DNA of 64,000 bases, from the NCBI GenBank assembly GCA_037693485.1, contig CM075347.1:62592501-62656500 (forward strand), given 5' to 3'. The first letter of the stretch is position 1. Every line of letters starts with the position of its first letter. The notes beneath the pieces are model-generated. The model ran no database searches, was not told the origin of the DNA, and saw only the letters and a program-made list of their open reading frames with translations. A program made the position numbers and the translations under genes. The stretch comes from Kitagawia praeruptora (Eukaryota > Streptophyta > Magnoliopsida > Apiales > Apiaceae). This document shows, piece by piece, positions 30,331 to 44,020 of this stretch.

Positions 30331-33300
30331 TGTAATAACCCTAACTTTAGCAAAGCTACAGTGACCCCATGAATAGTAAATTTTGAGGATTTAGAGAAAT
30401 GGTATGTAGGTACTCTACACTTGAAACAGAAAATGAGTAAACAGAAACCATATTAGGGATATACCATGAAAATAAGTGACTCGAAATGACGATAGATTTC
30501 AGAAATTCCTGAATATGGATTTTGAGGATTTTGATTTCGAATAAGCTTCTATTGGATATTAAGGAGCATGGAGATATTTAAGGAAATTATATATTGAGGA
30601 ATTAGTGAAATTAGATTAAACCAAGGAGTGATCAAGTCAAGGAAATGCCAAGGGAATTTAGGTTGTTAAACGAGTTTGGGAATGCTTGAGAACCGGGAGA
30701 GCAACTTCTGAGAAAAAGAGAATATACCAAGGATATTGGATCTAATACCTACTTGAGGATTAGAATCACCCTAACACACTAATATATGATGTGGGAGAGG
30801 ATATTATATATCCAAGGAATTTACAAAGGAGAAACCACTGAGACGATCGCAGAAATCAATCGATGAATCAAATGACGAGAGAAATTTGAACGAAGCCCAA
30901 ACTTCGGCCCAATACAAAACAAGGAGTTGATTTATTGATTTAATTAAGTGGCTTATGGTGAAAGCCAAGGGGCAAGGGCAAGAGTGGAAGAATTATGAAA
31001 ATGCAAGGATAAGGTGGTAAAAACAAACCAAAAACCAAACAAATATCTATCAAACTTCTTGGATACACCTTGCACAAATCCCAAGGATCATACTCAGCCA
31101 CCCCATCTGATCTTATCAACATTATTTGATCAAAACTTAGTTGAACAAGTGAAAGAAAGAAAGGAAAAAGCTCTCCATCTCATTTTCTTCAAAACTGCCA
31201 AACCAGAACACAACTCAAAGAAAAATTCATATCTCCATTTCTATACATGATAAAATCATCAAATTTGAACCACAACCTCTCCACTCCATGGGTATTATTC
31301 GCCCCAAATTTCATGAGAATCCAATTAGTATAGCCTAGTCAAATCCATGCTCAAAGTTGGACAACCCAATCTGTCCAGTTTCTATCCAGCGGAAAGATGG
31401 AGCTCAAAACCATAGCTAGGAAGCTTTGTTTTTGGTGATCTATAGTTCAAATCAAAGCTTATACAGAGGCCAAGATGTGGTAAAAATTTGAGAGCCAAAC
31501 TCTTATTTTTCGATTTGTTATGATTTTTACAAAAGTGATGATGAATAGTAACCCTTAGAAACTAACTTTGTTTTTATGGTTTCTTTAGTTGATTCAAGCT
31601 AGTACAAGGTTGTTTAAGGATATCCCAAGGATTATTAAGTGTTGTTAAAGCTTCAAGGAAGGTATAATCTCTTCACCCCTCTTGAGTTTATGATGAATAT
31701 TGGTGGTATTAGTGGTTAAGTAGTTATAAGTGATGAAATCATGATGTTATATGTGTTGTAAGTGATTAAAGTTGAATATGGAAGGAGTATGTGCTTGTAA
31801 CCATGGTTGGTAAGATGACCACATGGTGTAGGTGATGGTTTATAAGGTGGATGATTGATTTGGAGGAGTTTGATTTTGGAAAGTATGAAAATATAGCCGT
31901 TATAATGTCCGATTTCCATTAGACCAGGAAACTGCCCTGTTTTTGGACCCTATACCCGTACGGTACCTTACTTTCCAGACTGCCAAGTGACCATGAGATG
32001 ATAGAGCTTGGTTCATAGATCGTTTTGATATAAAGCGCGTTAAAATCTGATGAACGGTTTAGGAGAAAAGTCAGTTTTAGTGAAAGACGTTCGAAAACCG
32101 AGAAAATGTAAATGTGTTAACTTTGAGGCTATAACTACCATACTTAGACATTTTTAAAAATTATAAAACTTTGGGGTATGGTAGTAGGGTAGTAAAAGAG
32201 GCATTATCAGTTGGCCTTATGGTAAAATTCGAGATTCATATTTTCTGAGAATTTTTACTGTTAAGTGTGGTTGTTAGGGGAAATGGTGAAAAACCCTGAA
32301 ACTTCGATTGAGTTTATAAATGGTTAAGTTCTTGAACCTTTGGGGTAATAGTGATACGTTAAACATATATTAAAGTGTCAAGGGTAATGTTATACAAGAG
32401 TGTAGTGAGTAAGAGATGTGATATTCTAATGACGGTCTTTTTGTGTTTATAGAAACTCCGGAAGAGGGACGAGCCATACCGTCAGGATACCGAGATCGAG
32501 GCAAGATCTTTTCTATCCCTACTTGGAAATTATTTATCTTCAAAGAAACTTGATTTCATGAAATATATATATGTGATGCTATTGTTACTATATTGTTAAG
32601 AAATGGTTTTCCTTGATTATTGATGTAAAAAGGGAAGGTATATGAGTATGATATGAATATGGATATGAGTATGAGTATGAGATGGATATGAATATACATA
32701 GAGATGATTATGCATGAAGTGAACATGCCTTATGATTAAGGGAATATAAAGGAATGGTATCAGTTGTTATCTAAAGATATACAAAGGAATGGTATCAGTT
32801 ATTATCTAGGGTTATATGATTTATATATTATATTCTTTCTAAGTATTGTGATTTAATAAATATTATTGAATGTTATTTAATACTTTTGAGATAAATGGAA
32901 TACTCTACGTATATAAAAGCATATTGATTTCATTGAATACAGAGGAGATGTCTGAGTCATAATCAAAGTATTATGACATATATAAATTTTTAAAGGTGAT
33001 GATAAATGGAAATGGAAATGATATATGTGAAGGGAAATGTGAATGGAAATGTGAATGGAAATGGAAAATGTGAAATGCTATTTGATGATTTGAAAAAAAG
33101 GGGATTGCAACAGTAAGCGTAAGAGGCTGTGTGGTAGTGGCACAGTCCAGCATCCAATATTTTATTTCGGCACGAAGATGCCAAGGGAGGATGTAGCAGG
33201 TAGCCTTCCTCCAGGGTTGATTACCAGGTAGGGATCATCCCTTCTACTAGTAGTAAACAGAGAGCGGATACGGTCAGGCGACTGATCATCGTCCTACGTA

Positions 33301-34218
33301 TCTGGCGCCAGCAGAGATCCCCAAAACTTGAAAGAAAGAATTGAAAATGGTTTTTAGATTTTTATAACTGAAAACAGAAAAGTGATATGAAATGATGGAA
33401 TTATTGTTACGAACGAAGAGAAACTGATTTTATATTAATTTATATGATTGTTGCATAAGAAGGAAATGAGAAGATTATAGTGAGAGATTTGTTCAAGTTT
33501 TTATATTATCTTGAAAGATTACATTGAAATGGTATATTGATGGTTATGGCATTCAAGAAGAGGAACTGATATTATATGATGTTAGAAGCGAGATTGATGG
33601 AATGATACTATATATTTCTCACATACAAGGATAATTGGAAAGTGTATATACATATTGAATGGAAATAAAATTCTTCCATAATAACTGAAGTTTGCTTTTG
33701 TCTATATATATAACGGTTTATTTTCCTTTGATGTTAGTAGATAGAAATTATCTTGCTGAGCTATTTTGGCTCATTCTTGCTACTTATCTATATACAGCTA
33801 GGAATGCCGATACTTCGCAGAACGCCCCGCAAGAGGGTAGGGGGAAGGCGACCTTCTGAGAGCACGCTAGCATCGATTCCTGAGGTAGCGTAGAGGCAGA
33901 CGGGTTCTGAGAGCTTATGTATAATTAAGGGTGTAAGAATGTAATAAACTTTTAGTTGTTGGAACGCTTCATGTCGAAGTGTTATTCAACAATGTACTTA
34001 AGTATGATCCTGGTTTGTAATAACTGTTCAACTCTTAACTTTATTATGGTGAATGTTGTTCTCTGAGCATATGACTGGTGTGTGTGTGTGTTTATTATTG
34101 CGGGGTCAATGGCATAAGTATCAATTGTTAAAAAAAAAAACTCAAGAGATATTGATATTGAATGGAAATTGGTCCGTGATGGCCCGAATTTATGACCCCG
34201 GATTTGGGGGCTGTCACA
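30331..34218 (+). repeat. 5' LTR of element D (3888 bp)
   Basis: It starts TGTAATAACCC and ends CTGTCACA. Internally it has a doubled AAAGGAATGGTATCAGTT unit (about 32750-32805), a GAATATGGATATGAG array (about 32640-32690) and a GTGAATGGAAAT tandem (about 33038-33065), one unit of which is missing from the 3' LTR. Short open frames here have no protein similarity that I can see. Confidence 0.9.
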
Positions 34219-34221
34219 GTT

Positions 34222-34233
34222 TGGTATCAGAGC
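34222..34233 (+). other. Primer binding site of element D (tRNA-Met type)
   Basis: TGGTATCAGAGC, three bases after the LTR end. Confidence 0.85.
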
Positions 34234-36969
34234 TAAGAGTCATAATGCTCAGGAACAATAGTGATAATAATAAATATATCAGTAATAATAGAAATATCTG
34301 TAATAATAGAAATTGTGAACTCACATCGAGTTCAAGGGTGGTTTATCGAATGAAGCGTTTATTCTAAGTAGTGATTATAATTTTATAGATTATTACTAAT
34401 AAAGGTTTATGTTTTATTATAGAGGGAGAGGAAATGAGTGAGTCGAGTTATGTTCGTGAGTGGCTATCGGTGATATAATTATTGAATATGGAATATTGTA
34501 TATTGTACCCTAAATTTGGGTAAATAATGGAGAATATTGTTATGTACAGAATCATGCCGCCTAAACGTAATACTAGGGTAAATGTAAAGGAAAATGAGGG
34601 AGTTTGAGGTAATAGAGTAAGTAGATTAGTGATTAGACACTGATTGTTTGTGGAGATGAAAGGGTGAAACTGAGGTTGGTCTTTAAAGCCAAGATATACA
34701 GGACCAAGACAGACTGAGACATTCCGAGATTGACTTAAATGAAAAGGTTATTATGCCAAAAGTGTTAAGTTTATATAGCACATGGGACTGATATGAGAAA
34801 AGGGAATATTTGAGGTAACGGGAAGTGTACGTTATAAAATATTGTGAGTATGTGTGGTATGTTAGAATATACAATTTAGAAGTATAATTTGAAGGGTCCT
34901 TGATACCAGAGCAGTGTCAGGCTAAGACGATCAATATTACGTAAGTATATCGATTAGAGGGTTGTGTTCTATTATGGATAAAGGCAGAAAGTATCGAGCC
35001 AAGTCAAGACTAGGTAAATGACGATAATTGGGAATATAAGACGATAGGTTAAGGCTAAAGGGTGAGTGCCAAATTTAAGAAATTTTGGAGAGTACGCAGT
35101 CTAAGATATATATAGTATTTGAGGAAAACCTTCCATTATTTGGGATTTTAAATTGGGCAGAGGCTATTAACGGTACCTATTTTTAAATTTTCTAAAGCCC
35201 TGCTAAATTATTGAGTTTCAAATTTTCCTCTACTGGTGGGTAAATCCAGTTGTGATCTGACACCTCTTATTCATTAAGGGTCGGTATCTTTTCAAAATTT
35301 TCTGGTACCTCTGGAATGTATTTCAAAATTTTATTCAATCTATCTTAGTCAAAATATTCCTCTAAGATTATTTTTGAAAGGTGGTATTTATCATCGTGAT
35401 TTAAATTTTACTTTATATTTCTTACTCCAACTAAGAGGAACAACCCTATATATATACACAAGGATAATCTGTTTGTGTGATTGAGAGTCGGAGGGGACGC
35501 CCTCACTTGTGTGACATATGGGTTCTTCCATAATATTGATTTCTTAAATATCCTTTTGTTTCAAATAAAAGTTATTTAAAACTCTTAATTTATAAATTGT
35601 TGTGGGACCCTTGCTTGTTTCTGGGTTTGTTTCCAATTCAAAGTTTCTTAAATTCTATAAATTGTTTCGAATATAGAAGATTTCATTAATGGATGGGATA
35701 CTGGAAGCAAGGTTTAGAGTATACGTGATTATAAAAGGAAACTTGAGATTCCAAGGGAAATTTCAATAAGAGATAATTAGAGCTAGAAGCGTTTCAATAT
35801 AAGAGAGAAAGGAATTTCGTGAGAAGAAATGGGAATATTTGATGATTAGTAAGAGAAAAGAAAATGAGGAATTTTAGGCATAATTGAGATTTACTATTGA
35901 AAGTAAGGTGTATTTTGAGGATAGAGTCAGAATAAGGATAAACAAAGGAAGTGGGGATAATTAATGAAGGACTCGAGGTGCAATAACTATTAGTGAGGGA
36001 AGGCCAATATTGTGACTAATACCCTAAGTAGAGAGAGATAGAGATTAAAGATGTTAAGTACTCAAAGGATTAATCCAAAAAGTGTGAATGAGTAAAACTT
36101 GAGGTAAAGATTTTGATGAGAATAATAAAGGGAAATTACAGAGGTGGAATAGATAGTATATCATGAAGGAACTAAGGTGGATCAGTAAGATGTAAAGAGC
36201 GTATAGTGAACAATAGACATATGGGATAAGGTATTCGGAGGAAATTGCAAATACGCGCTAATTTGACCTCTTAAGTGTAAATGTTTGGTTAGGGATCGAC
36301 TAAGTCAATGAATGGTGTAAATGGGCTGATAAAATAGATAAGAATAATCTATCTGTGAGAAAGTAAACTATGGTTATATAAGAAAGTGAGTTATTCTCGT
36401 GTCATCCAAATCAATATCTGTTAAGAGTCAGAGAACTCTATAAAAAGGAGATTTGGGAATAATGGGGAAATTATCTGCCCGTATAAGTACGAACAGGAAA
36501 TATATATTATAATTGATATTTTCTTACAATAGGTTCAAGAAATATTATTATAGCTTATTTTCTGGAAAATTTTACAGAGATGAGATATAGGAATATTGAG
36601 GTGTTAATATTTATGTCATGATAGAGATCAAAATATAGACAAACCATAGTGAGATACACTACCATTCAGGGAAGGCCAATGGGGTGGCCGATACCCTTAG
36701 TCGAAAGAGGAAAGAGAAATGAGATAATATAGAATGACTGAATACAGGAGGAGATTTGCAAGGAAAAGATAGTGAAAGTATTGCTATTGATAAGCTAAAT
36801 GGCATGTTGATGAATGACAAGCAAGTATATGTTGGTGTATTTCTGTATAAACAAGATAGAGATGTTTAAGGAGAAACTAAAGGATGGAGGGAATAATATG
36901 AGAATTAGAAGGTGTAATGTGAGAAAGGTATTTGTCAATATCTTCAGCGTGATTCCGGGACGGAATCCT
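34234..36969 (+). pseudogene. Decayed internal region of element D
   Basis: No long reading frame. Relics remain: a gag-type start (MPPKRNTRVN) at 34553, and at 36660-36722 the signature YHSGKANGVADTLSRKR from the end of a gypsy RNase H (usual form YHPGKANVVADALSRK). A more eroded second copy of the same phrase is at about 35985-36045. The duplicated relic suggests the internal region was assembled from repeated or rearranged pieces. Nothing here could support transposition, so it depends on a partner element. Confidence 0.7.
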
Positions 36970-36985
36970 TTTAAGGGGGGAAGAC
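36970..36985 (+). other. Polypurine tract of element D
   Basis: TTTTAAGGGGGGAAGAC directly precedes the 3' LTR at 36986. Confidence 0.85.
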
Positions 36986-39900
36986 TGTAATAACCCTAAC
37001 TTTAGCAAAGCTACAGTGACCCCATGAATAGTAAATTTTGAGGATTTAGAGAAATGGTATGTAGGTACTCTACACTTGAAACAGAAAATGAGTAAACAGA
37101 AACCATATTAGGGATATACCATGAAAATAAGTGACTCGAAATGACGATAGATTTCAGAAATTCCTGAATATGGATTTTGAGGATTTTGATTTCGAATAAG
37201 CTTCTATTGGATATTAAGGAGCATGGAGATATTTAAGGAAATTATATATTGAGGAATTAGTGAAATTAGATTAAACCAAGGAGTGATCAAGTCAAGGAAA
37301 TGCCAAGGGAATTTAGGTTGTTAAACGAGTTTGGGAATGCTTGAGAACCGGGAGAGCAACTTCTGAGAAAAAGAGAATATACCAAGGATATTGGATCTAA
37401 TACCTACTTGAGGATTAGAATCACCCTAACACACTAATATATGATGTGGGAGAGGATATTATATATCCAAGGAATTTACAAAGGAGAAACCACTGAGACG
37501 ATCGCAGAAATCAATCGATGAATCAAATGACGAGAGAAATTTGAACGAAGCCCAAACTTCGGCCCAATACAAAACAAGGAGTTGATTTATTGATTTAATT
37601 AAGTGGCTTATGGTGAAAGCCAAGGGGCAAGGGCAAGAGTGGAAGAATTATGAAAATGCAAGGATAAGGTGGTAAAAACAAACCAAAAACCAAACAAATA
37701 TCTATCAAACTTCTTGGATACACCTTGCACAAATCCCAAGGATCATACTCAGCCACCCCATCTGATCTTATCAACATTATTTGATCAAAACTTAGTTGAA
37801 CAAGTGAAAGAAAGAAAGGAAAAAGCTCTCCATCTCATTTTCTTCAAAACTGCCAAACCAGAACACAACTCAAAGAAAAATTCATATCTCCATTTCTATA
37901 CATGATAAAATCATCAAATTTGAACCACAACCTCTCCACTCCATGGGTATTATTCGCCCCAAATTTCATGAGAATCCAATTAGTATAGCCTAGTCAAATC
38001 CATGCTCAAAGTTGGACAACCCAATCTGTCCAGTTTCTATCCAGCGGAAAGATGGAGCTCAAAACCATATCTAGGAAGCTTTGTTTTTGGTGATCTATAG
38101 TTCAAATCAAAGCTTATACAGAGGCCAAGATGTGGTAAAAATTTGAGAGCCAAACTCTTATTTTTCGATTTGTTATGATTTTTACAAAAGTGATGATGAA
38201 TAGTAACCCTTAGAAACTAACTTTGTTTTTATGGTTTCTTTAGTTGATTCAAGCTAGTACAAGGTTGTTTAAGGATATCCCAAGGATTATTAAGTGTTGT
38301 TAAAGCTTCAAGGAAGGTATAATCTCTTCACCCCTCTTGAGTTTATGATGAATATTGGTGGTATTAGTGGTTAAGTAGTTATAAGTGATGAAATCATGAT
38401 GTTATATGTGTTGTAAGTGATTAAAGTTGAATATGGAAGGAGTATGTGCTTGTAACCATGGTTGGTAAGATGACCACATGGTGTAGGTGATGGTTTATAA
38501 GGTGGATGATTGATTTGGAGGAGTTTGATTTTGGAAAGTATGAAAATATAGCCGTTATAATGTCCGATTTCCATTAGACCAGGAAACTGCCCTGTTTTTG
38601 GACCCTATACCCGTACGGTACCTTACTGTCCAGACTGCCAAGTGACCATGAGATGATAGAGCTTGGTTCATAGATCGTTTTGATATAAAGTGCGTTAAAA
38701 TCTGATGAACGGTTTAGGAGAAAAGTCAGTTTTAGTGAAAGACGTTCGAAAACCGAGAAAATGTAAATGTGTTAACTTTGAGGCTATAACTACCATACTT
38801 AGACATTTTTAAAATTTATAAAACTTAGGGGTATGGTAGTAGGGTAGTAAAAGAGGCATTATCAGTTGGCCTTATGGTAAAATTCGAGATTCATATTTTC
38901 TGAGAATTTTTACTGTTAAGTGTGGTTGTTAGGGGAAATGGTGAAAAACCCCTGAAACTTCGATTGAGTTTATAAATGGTTAAGTTCTTGAACCTTTGGG
39001 GTAATAGTGATACCTTAAACATATATTAAAGTGTCAAGGGTAATGTTATACAAGAGTGTAGTGAGTAAGAGATGTGATATTCTAATGACGGTCTTTTTGT
39101 GTTTATAGAAACTCCGGAAGAGGGACGAGCCATACCGTCAGGATACCGAGATCGAGGCAAGATCTTTTCTATCCCTACTTGGAAATTATTTATCTTCAAA
39201 GAAACTTGATTTCATGAAATATATATATGTGATGCTATTGTTACTATATTGTTAAGAAATGGTTTTCCTTGATTATTGATGTAAAAAGGGAAGGTATATG
39301 AGTATGATATGAATATGGATATGAGTATGAGTATGAGATGGATATGAATATACATAGAGATGATTATGCATGAAGTGAACATGCCTTATGATTAAGGGAA
39401 TATAAAGGAATGGTATCAGTTGTTATCTAAAGATATACAAAGGAATGGTATCAGTTATTATCTAGGGTTATATGATTTATATATTATATTCTTTCTAAGT
39501 ATTGTGATTTAATAAATATTATTGAATGTTATTTAATACTTTTGAGATAAATGGAATACTCTACGTATATAAAAGCATATTGATTTCATTGAATACAGAG
39601 GAGATGTCTGAGTCATAATCAAAGTATTACGACATATATAAATTTTTAAAGGTGATGATAAATGGAAATGGAAATGATATATGTGAAGGGAAATGTGAAT
39701 GGAAATGGAAAATGTGAAATGCTATTTGATGATTTGAAAAAAAGGGGATTGCAACAGTAAGCGTAAGAGGCTGTGTGGTAGTGGCACAGTCCAGCATCCA
39801 ATATTTTATTTCGGCACGAAGATGCCAAGGGAGGATGTAGCAGGTAGCCTTCCTCCAGGGTTGATTACCAGGTAGGGATCATCCCTTCTACTAGTAGTAA

Positions 39901-40859
39901 ACAGAGAGCGGATACGGTCAGGCGACTGATCATCGTCCTACGTATCTGGCGCCAGCAGAGATCCCCAAAACTTGAAAGAAAGAATTGAAAATGGTTTTTA
40001 GATTTTTATAACTGAAAACAGAAAAGTGATATGAAATGATGGAATTATTGTTACGAACGAAGAGAAACTGATTTTATATTAATTTATATGATTGTTGCAT
40101 AAGAAGGAAATGAGAAGATTATAGTGAGAGATTTGTTCAAGTTTTTATATTATCTTGAAAGATTACATTGAAATGGTATATTGATGGTTATGGCATTCAA
40201 GAAGAGGAACTGATATTATATGATGTTAGAAGCGAGATTGATGGAATGATACTATATATTTCTCACATACAAGGATAATTGGAAAGTGTATATACATATT
40301 GAATGGAAATAAAATTCTTCCATAATAACTGAAGTTTGCTTTTGTCTATATATATAACGGTTTATTTTCCTTTGATGTTAGTAGATAGAAATTATCTTGC
40401 TGAGCTATTTTGGCCCATTCTTGCTACTTATCTATATACAGCTAGGAATGCCAATACTTCGCAGAACGCCCCGCAAGAGGGTAGGGGGAAGGCGACCTTC
40501 TGAGAGCACGCTAGCATCGATTCCTGAGGTAGCGTAGAGGCAGACGGGTTCTGAGAGCTTATGTATAATTAAGGGTGTAAGAATGTAATAAACTTTTAGT
40601 TGTTGGAACGCTTCATGTCGAAGTGTTATTCAACAATGTACTTAAGTATGATCCTGGTTTGTAATAACTGTTCAACTCTTAACTTTATTATGGTGAATGT
40701 TGTTCTCTGAGCATATGACTGGTGTGTGTGTGTTTATTATTGCGGGGTCAATGGCATAAGTATCAATTGTTAAAAAAAAAACTCAAGAGATATTGATATT
40801 GAATGGAAATTGGTCCGTGATGGCCCAAATTTATGACCCCGGATTTGGGGGCTGTCACA
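36986..40859 (+). repeat. 3' LTR of element D (3874 bp)
   Basis: Near-identical to the 5' LTR. The 14-bp length difference is explained by loss of one 12-bp GTGAATGGAAAT unit, one GT dinucleotide and one A, and gain of one C. Confidence 0.9.
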
Positions 40860-40864
40860 TGTTG

Positions 40865-43173
40865 AGAGAAAGAATAGAACTCTAATTGAGGCTGCTAGAA
40901 CAATGTTACTTGATGCAAAGATTCCTACATGTTTTTGGGCTGAGGCTGTGAGCACTGCATGTCATATCCAGAACAGAACCCTCATCAACAAAAACACTAG
41001 AAAGACACCTTACAATTTGATGACTGGAAAGAAGCCTACTCTAAAGTATGTTCATACTTTTGGAAGCAAATGCTTTGTATTGAAGGATAATTCTGAATAT
41101 GTTGGAAAGTTTGATGCAAAGGCATTTGAAGGAATTTTCTTGGCTACTCTATGGAAAGAATTGCATACAAAGTTTATGTCATTAGTCAAAAGAAAATTAT
41201 GGAAAGCATATATGTGACATTTGATGACAGCAAACTACCTGGACTAGAAGAAGCCAATGATGAAGATAAAGATCCATTGAAGTTTGATAATCTAGATGAT
41301 TCTGATGAAGAGATTGAAACTGGAGTTGAAACTCAAGTTCAACAAACTCAAGTGAATGATGATACAAGAGAAGAATTTGTGCCAATCAATAGTGGAGAGA
41401 CAAGCATCCAAGACACACCTGTGAATAGTGGCAGTATCACAGAGGGAGGAAATGAGAATGATCATGACTTGGATGGTGAAGCAACATCAAGAATGAGAAA
41501 TCAGGCTGAGTACTCAAGGAAATGGGATAGATCACACACTGCAGAGCAAATTATTGGAGATCCTAATGCAGGAGTAAGGACTAGGAGAGCAACTTAGAAT
41601 GAGTGCCTCTATGGCTGTTTTCTATCTCAGGTTGAGCCTAAGAAACTTGATGATGCACTGTTGGATCCAGATTGGATTATTGCCATGCAAGAGGAGCTAA
41701 ATTAATTTGAAAGAAACAAAGTATGGGAACTTGTGCCTACACCCAAGAACAGAACCATTGTTGGAACAAAATGGGTTCTGAAGAATAAGATGGATGAAGA
41801 TGGTGTGATAGTAAGAAACAAAGCAAGGTTGGTTGCAAAAGGATACTCTCAACAGGAAGGCATTGATTATGATCGATGAGACATTTGCCCCTGTTTCTAG
41901 ATTGGAAGCCATCAGAATATTCTTGGCATTTGCTGCTCATTCAAACTTTAAAGTTTATCAAATGGATGTCAAGAGTGCATTTCTGAATGGAGAGTTGGAA
42001 GAAGAAGTTTATGTGCAACAACCACCTAGCTTTGAGGATCCACACTTCATAGAATTTGTCTACAGATTGCTTAAGGCATTGTATGGACTCAAGCAGGCTC
42101 CAAGGGCATGGTATGATACTCTATCACAATTTCTCCTTGAAAATCAAATCACTAGAGGCATATTGGACAAAACACTGTTTTACAAGAAGCATGGTGATGA
42201 TATTATCCTAGTTCAGATCTATGTGGATGATATCATATTTTGGTCTACAAATGAGAAGCTGTGTGAGAAATTCTCTAAACTCATGCAGAGCAGATATGAG
42301 ATGAGTATGATGGGAGAGTTGACATTCTTTCTTGGGTTGCAAGTCAGTCAAAGGAAGGATGGTATCTTTATCAGTCAAACCAAGTACATCAAGGATTTAT
42401 TGAAGAAGTTTGACTTAGAAGACTGCTCACCTGCAAAGACACCCATGGCCACTGCAACTAAATTAGATGAAGATGCTAAAGGCAAGAAAGTAGATATCTC
42501 AGTCTACAGAGGCATGGTTGGTTCTCTACTCTACCTCACTGCAAGTAGGCCAAACATCATGTTTGCTACATGTTTGTGTGCAAGGTTTCAATCAAATCCA
42601 AAATAATCACATTTGATTGCTATAAAAAGGATCTTTAGATATCTGAAGGGCACTCCAAACTTGGGTTTATGGTATCCTAAGGACACAGGGTTCAATCTGG
42701 TTGGTTATTTTGATGTTGACTATGTTGGATGCAGAGTGGATAGGAAAAGCACCTCAGGTAGCTGCCAGTTTCTTGGACAAAGGTTAGTCTCTTGGTATAG
42801 CAAGAAACAACAATCTGTGTCAACTTCTACAGCTGAGGCTGAATACATAGCTGCTGGAAGTTGCTGTGCTCAAGTGATTTGGATTAGAAATCAACTTAGA
42901 GATTATGGACTTGTGTTGGTAAGAATTCCAATCATGTGTGACAACACAAGTGCAATCTCTATAGTTGTCAATCCTGTCAATCATTCTAGAACAAAGCACA
43001 TTGACATCAGATATCATTTCATTAGAGAACATGCAACTAATGGTACCATTGAGTTGCATTATGTCTCTACAGATAAATAACTAGCTGACATATTCACTAA
43101 GCCATTAGATGAAGCCACCTTCACAAGGTTGGTTAGTGAGATTGGAATGCTGAATTCTTTAGATTCTGGCTAA
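40865..43173 (+). pseudogene. pol of element B, part 2: integrase C-terminus, RT, RNase H
   Basis: Continues the integrase (ERKNRTLIEAARTML), then RT (WVLKNKMDEDG, YVDDIIF active site at about 42220) and copia RNase H (DRKSTSG, STAEAEYIA), ending at TAA 43171-43173. Damage seen: a 1-base loss near 41140 (FLGYS motif), stops at about 41595 and 41702, a 4-base insertion near 41873, and single-base stops at 42604-42606 and 43078-43080. The domain order and length are otherwise those of a full copia pol. Confidence 0.9.
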
Positions 43174-44015
43174 GTGAATATATCATCTAGATTTTTGCAG
43201 CAATAAACACTTACTTTATCTAAATTCTCAATATTTTTAAAGTAAGTGTTGGCTGAAATATGATTTATAAATATTTCAAATCTGTTGCATATGTTGAAAA
43301 ATCATATTTTATTAACTTGAAATTTCTATGAAATTTTGAGAAAATCACTGCTTAATTTGCTAGAATATTCTTCATTGAATATGACTGGTAAATTTTAAAA
43401 GATAGTGAAAATTAATTTTTGTGAGTGATGAGCATATTTCGATAAGTCAGACTTCTCGAATGGTTCACTATTCGACATCTCTAACAAGTCTCATTAGAGT
43501 ACTCTTGAGTTCTCGAATAGAGTCTTTTAGAGATATCGAATAGAGGTATTCTTGACTTCTCGAATATGGTAATTGAGTTCTCTAATGACTGAGTTCTCGA
43601 ATACTATATTTGAGTTCTCGAATCATTTGAAAAGGCTGAATTCTCGCTGAATCTCAACCGATTTTGGATTTTTGTCTAAAATTTTAATTCACTCATAAAA
43701 ACACATTTTATTTAATTTAGAATTATTTCTAAGTTGGAAAACTACAAGCTGTGAGTTACCATCTGCTTGAGATATCGAATAAGCCTTTCTTGACTTATCG
43801 AATAGTTATTCTCTACTTCTCGAATGCCTGACTTGTCGATACAAAACATATATCTAATCGACAATTCAAGTACTTCATACTTATACAATTCTACAACTAT
43901 TCGGTTCATTTCATTCGATTTCTCAAGCATCTAAACTCCCAAAACCTCTGAAACCCTAACTGCCAAAAGCTAAATTTCTTCTTCAACCTTTACTCTTTTC
44001 TCTCTTTTCTCTGTA
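43174..44015. promoter_or_regulatory. pol-env spacer of element B with TTCTCGAAT array
   Basis: Noncoding spacer upstream of the env-like gene. It repeats the LTR motif family in the opposite orientation: six TTCTCGAA sites between about 43450 and 43830 plus GATATCGAAT and TTCGACATCTC variants. The same motif in the LTR and before the third gene suggests a shared regulatory or RNA function. A pyrimidine-rich stretch (about 43990-44012) could mark a start or splice site for a subgenomic mRNA. Confidence 0.55.
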
Positions 44016-44020
44016 TCAAT

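Larger units (their letters stand above)
30331..40859 (+). mobile_element. Element D: LARD-like Tekay/Del Ty3/gypsy derivative
   Basis: The 10,529-bp element is flanked by the 5-bp duplication TGTTG (30326-30330 and 40860-40864). Its LTRs are 3888 and 3874 bp, and the internal region is only 2767 bp with no intact gene. TGTAATAACCC start, tRNA-Met primer site (TTTGGTATCAGAGC) and AAGGGGGGAAGAC tract match the Tekay/Del chromovirus group. By eye the LTRs differ by about 11 substitutions and 4 small indels (about 0.3%), so a non-coding copy moved recently. Orientation is plus, judged from primer site and PPT. Confidence 0.9.

Noticed and set aside
31014..31250. Small frames in the D LTR, repeated at 37669
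   Set aside because: Duplicated only because the LTRs are duplicated. No protein features.
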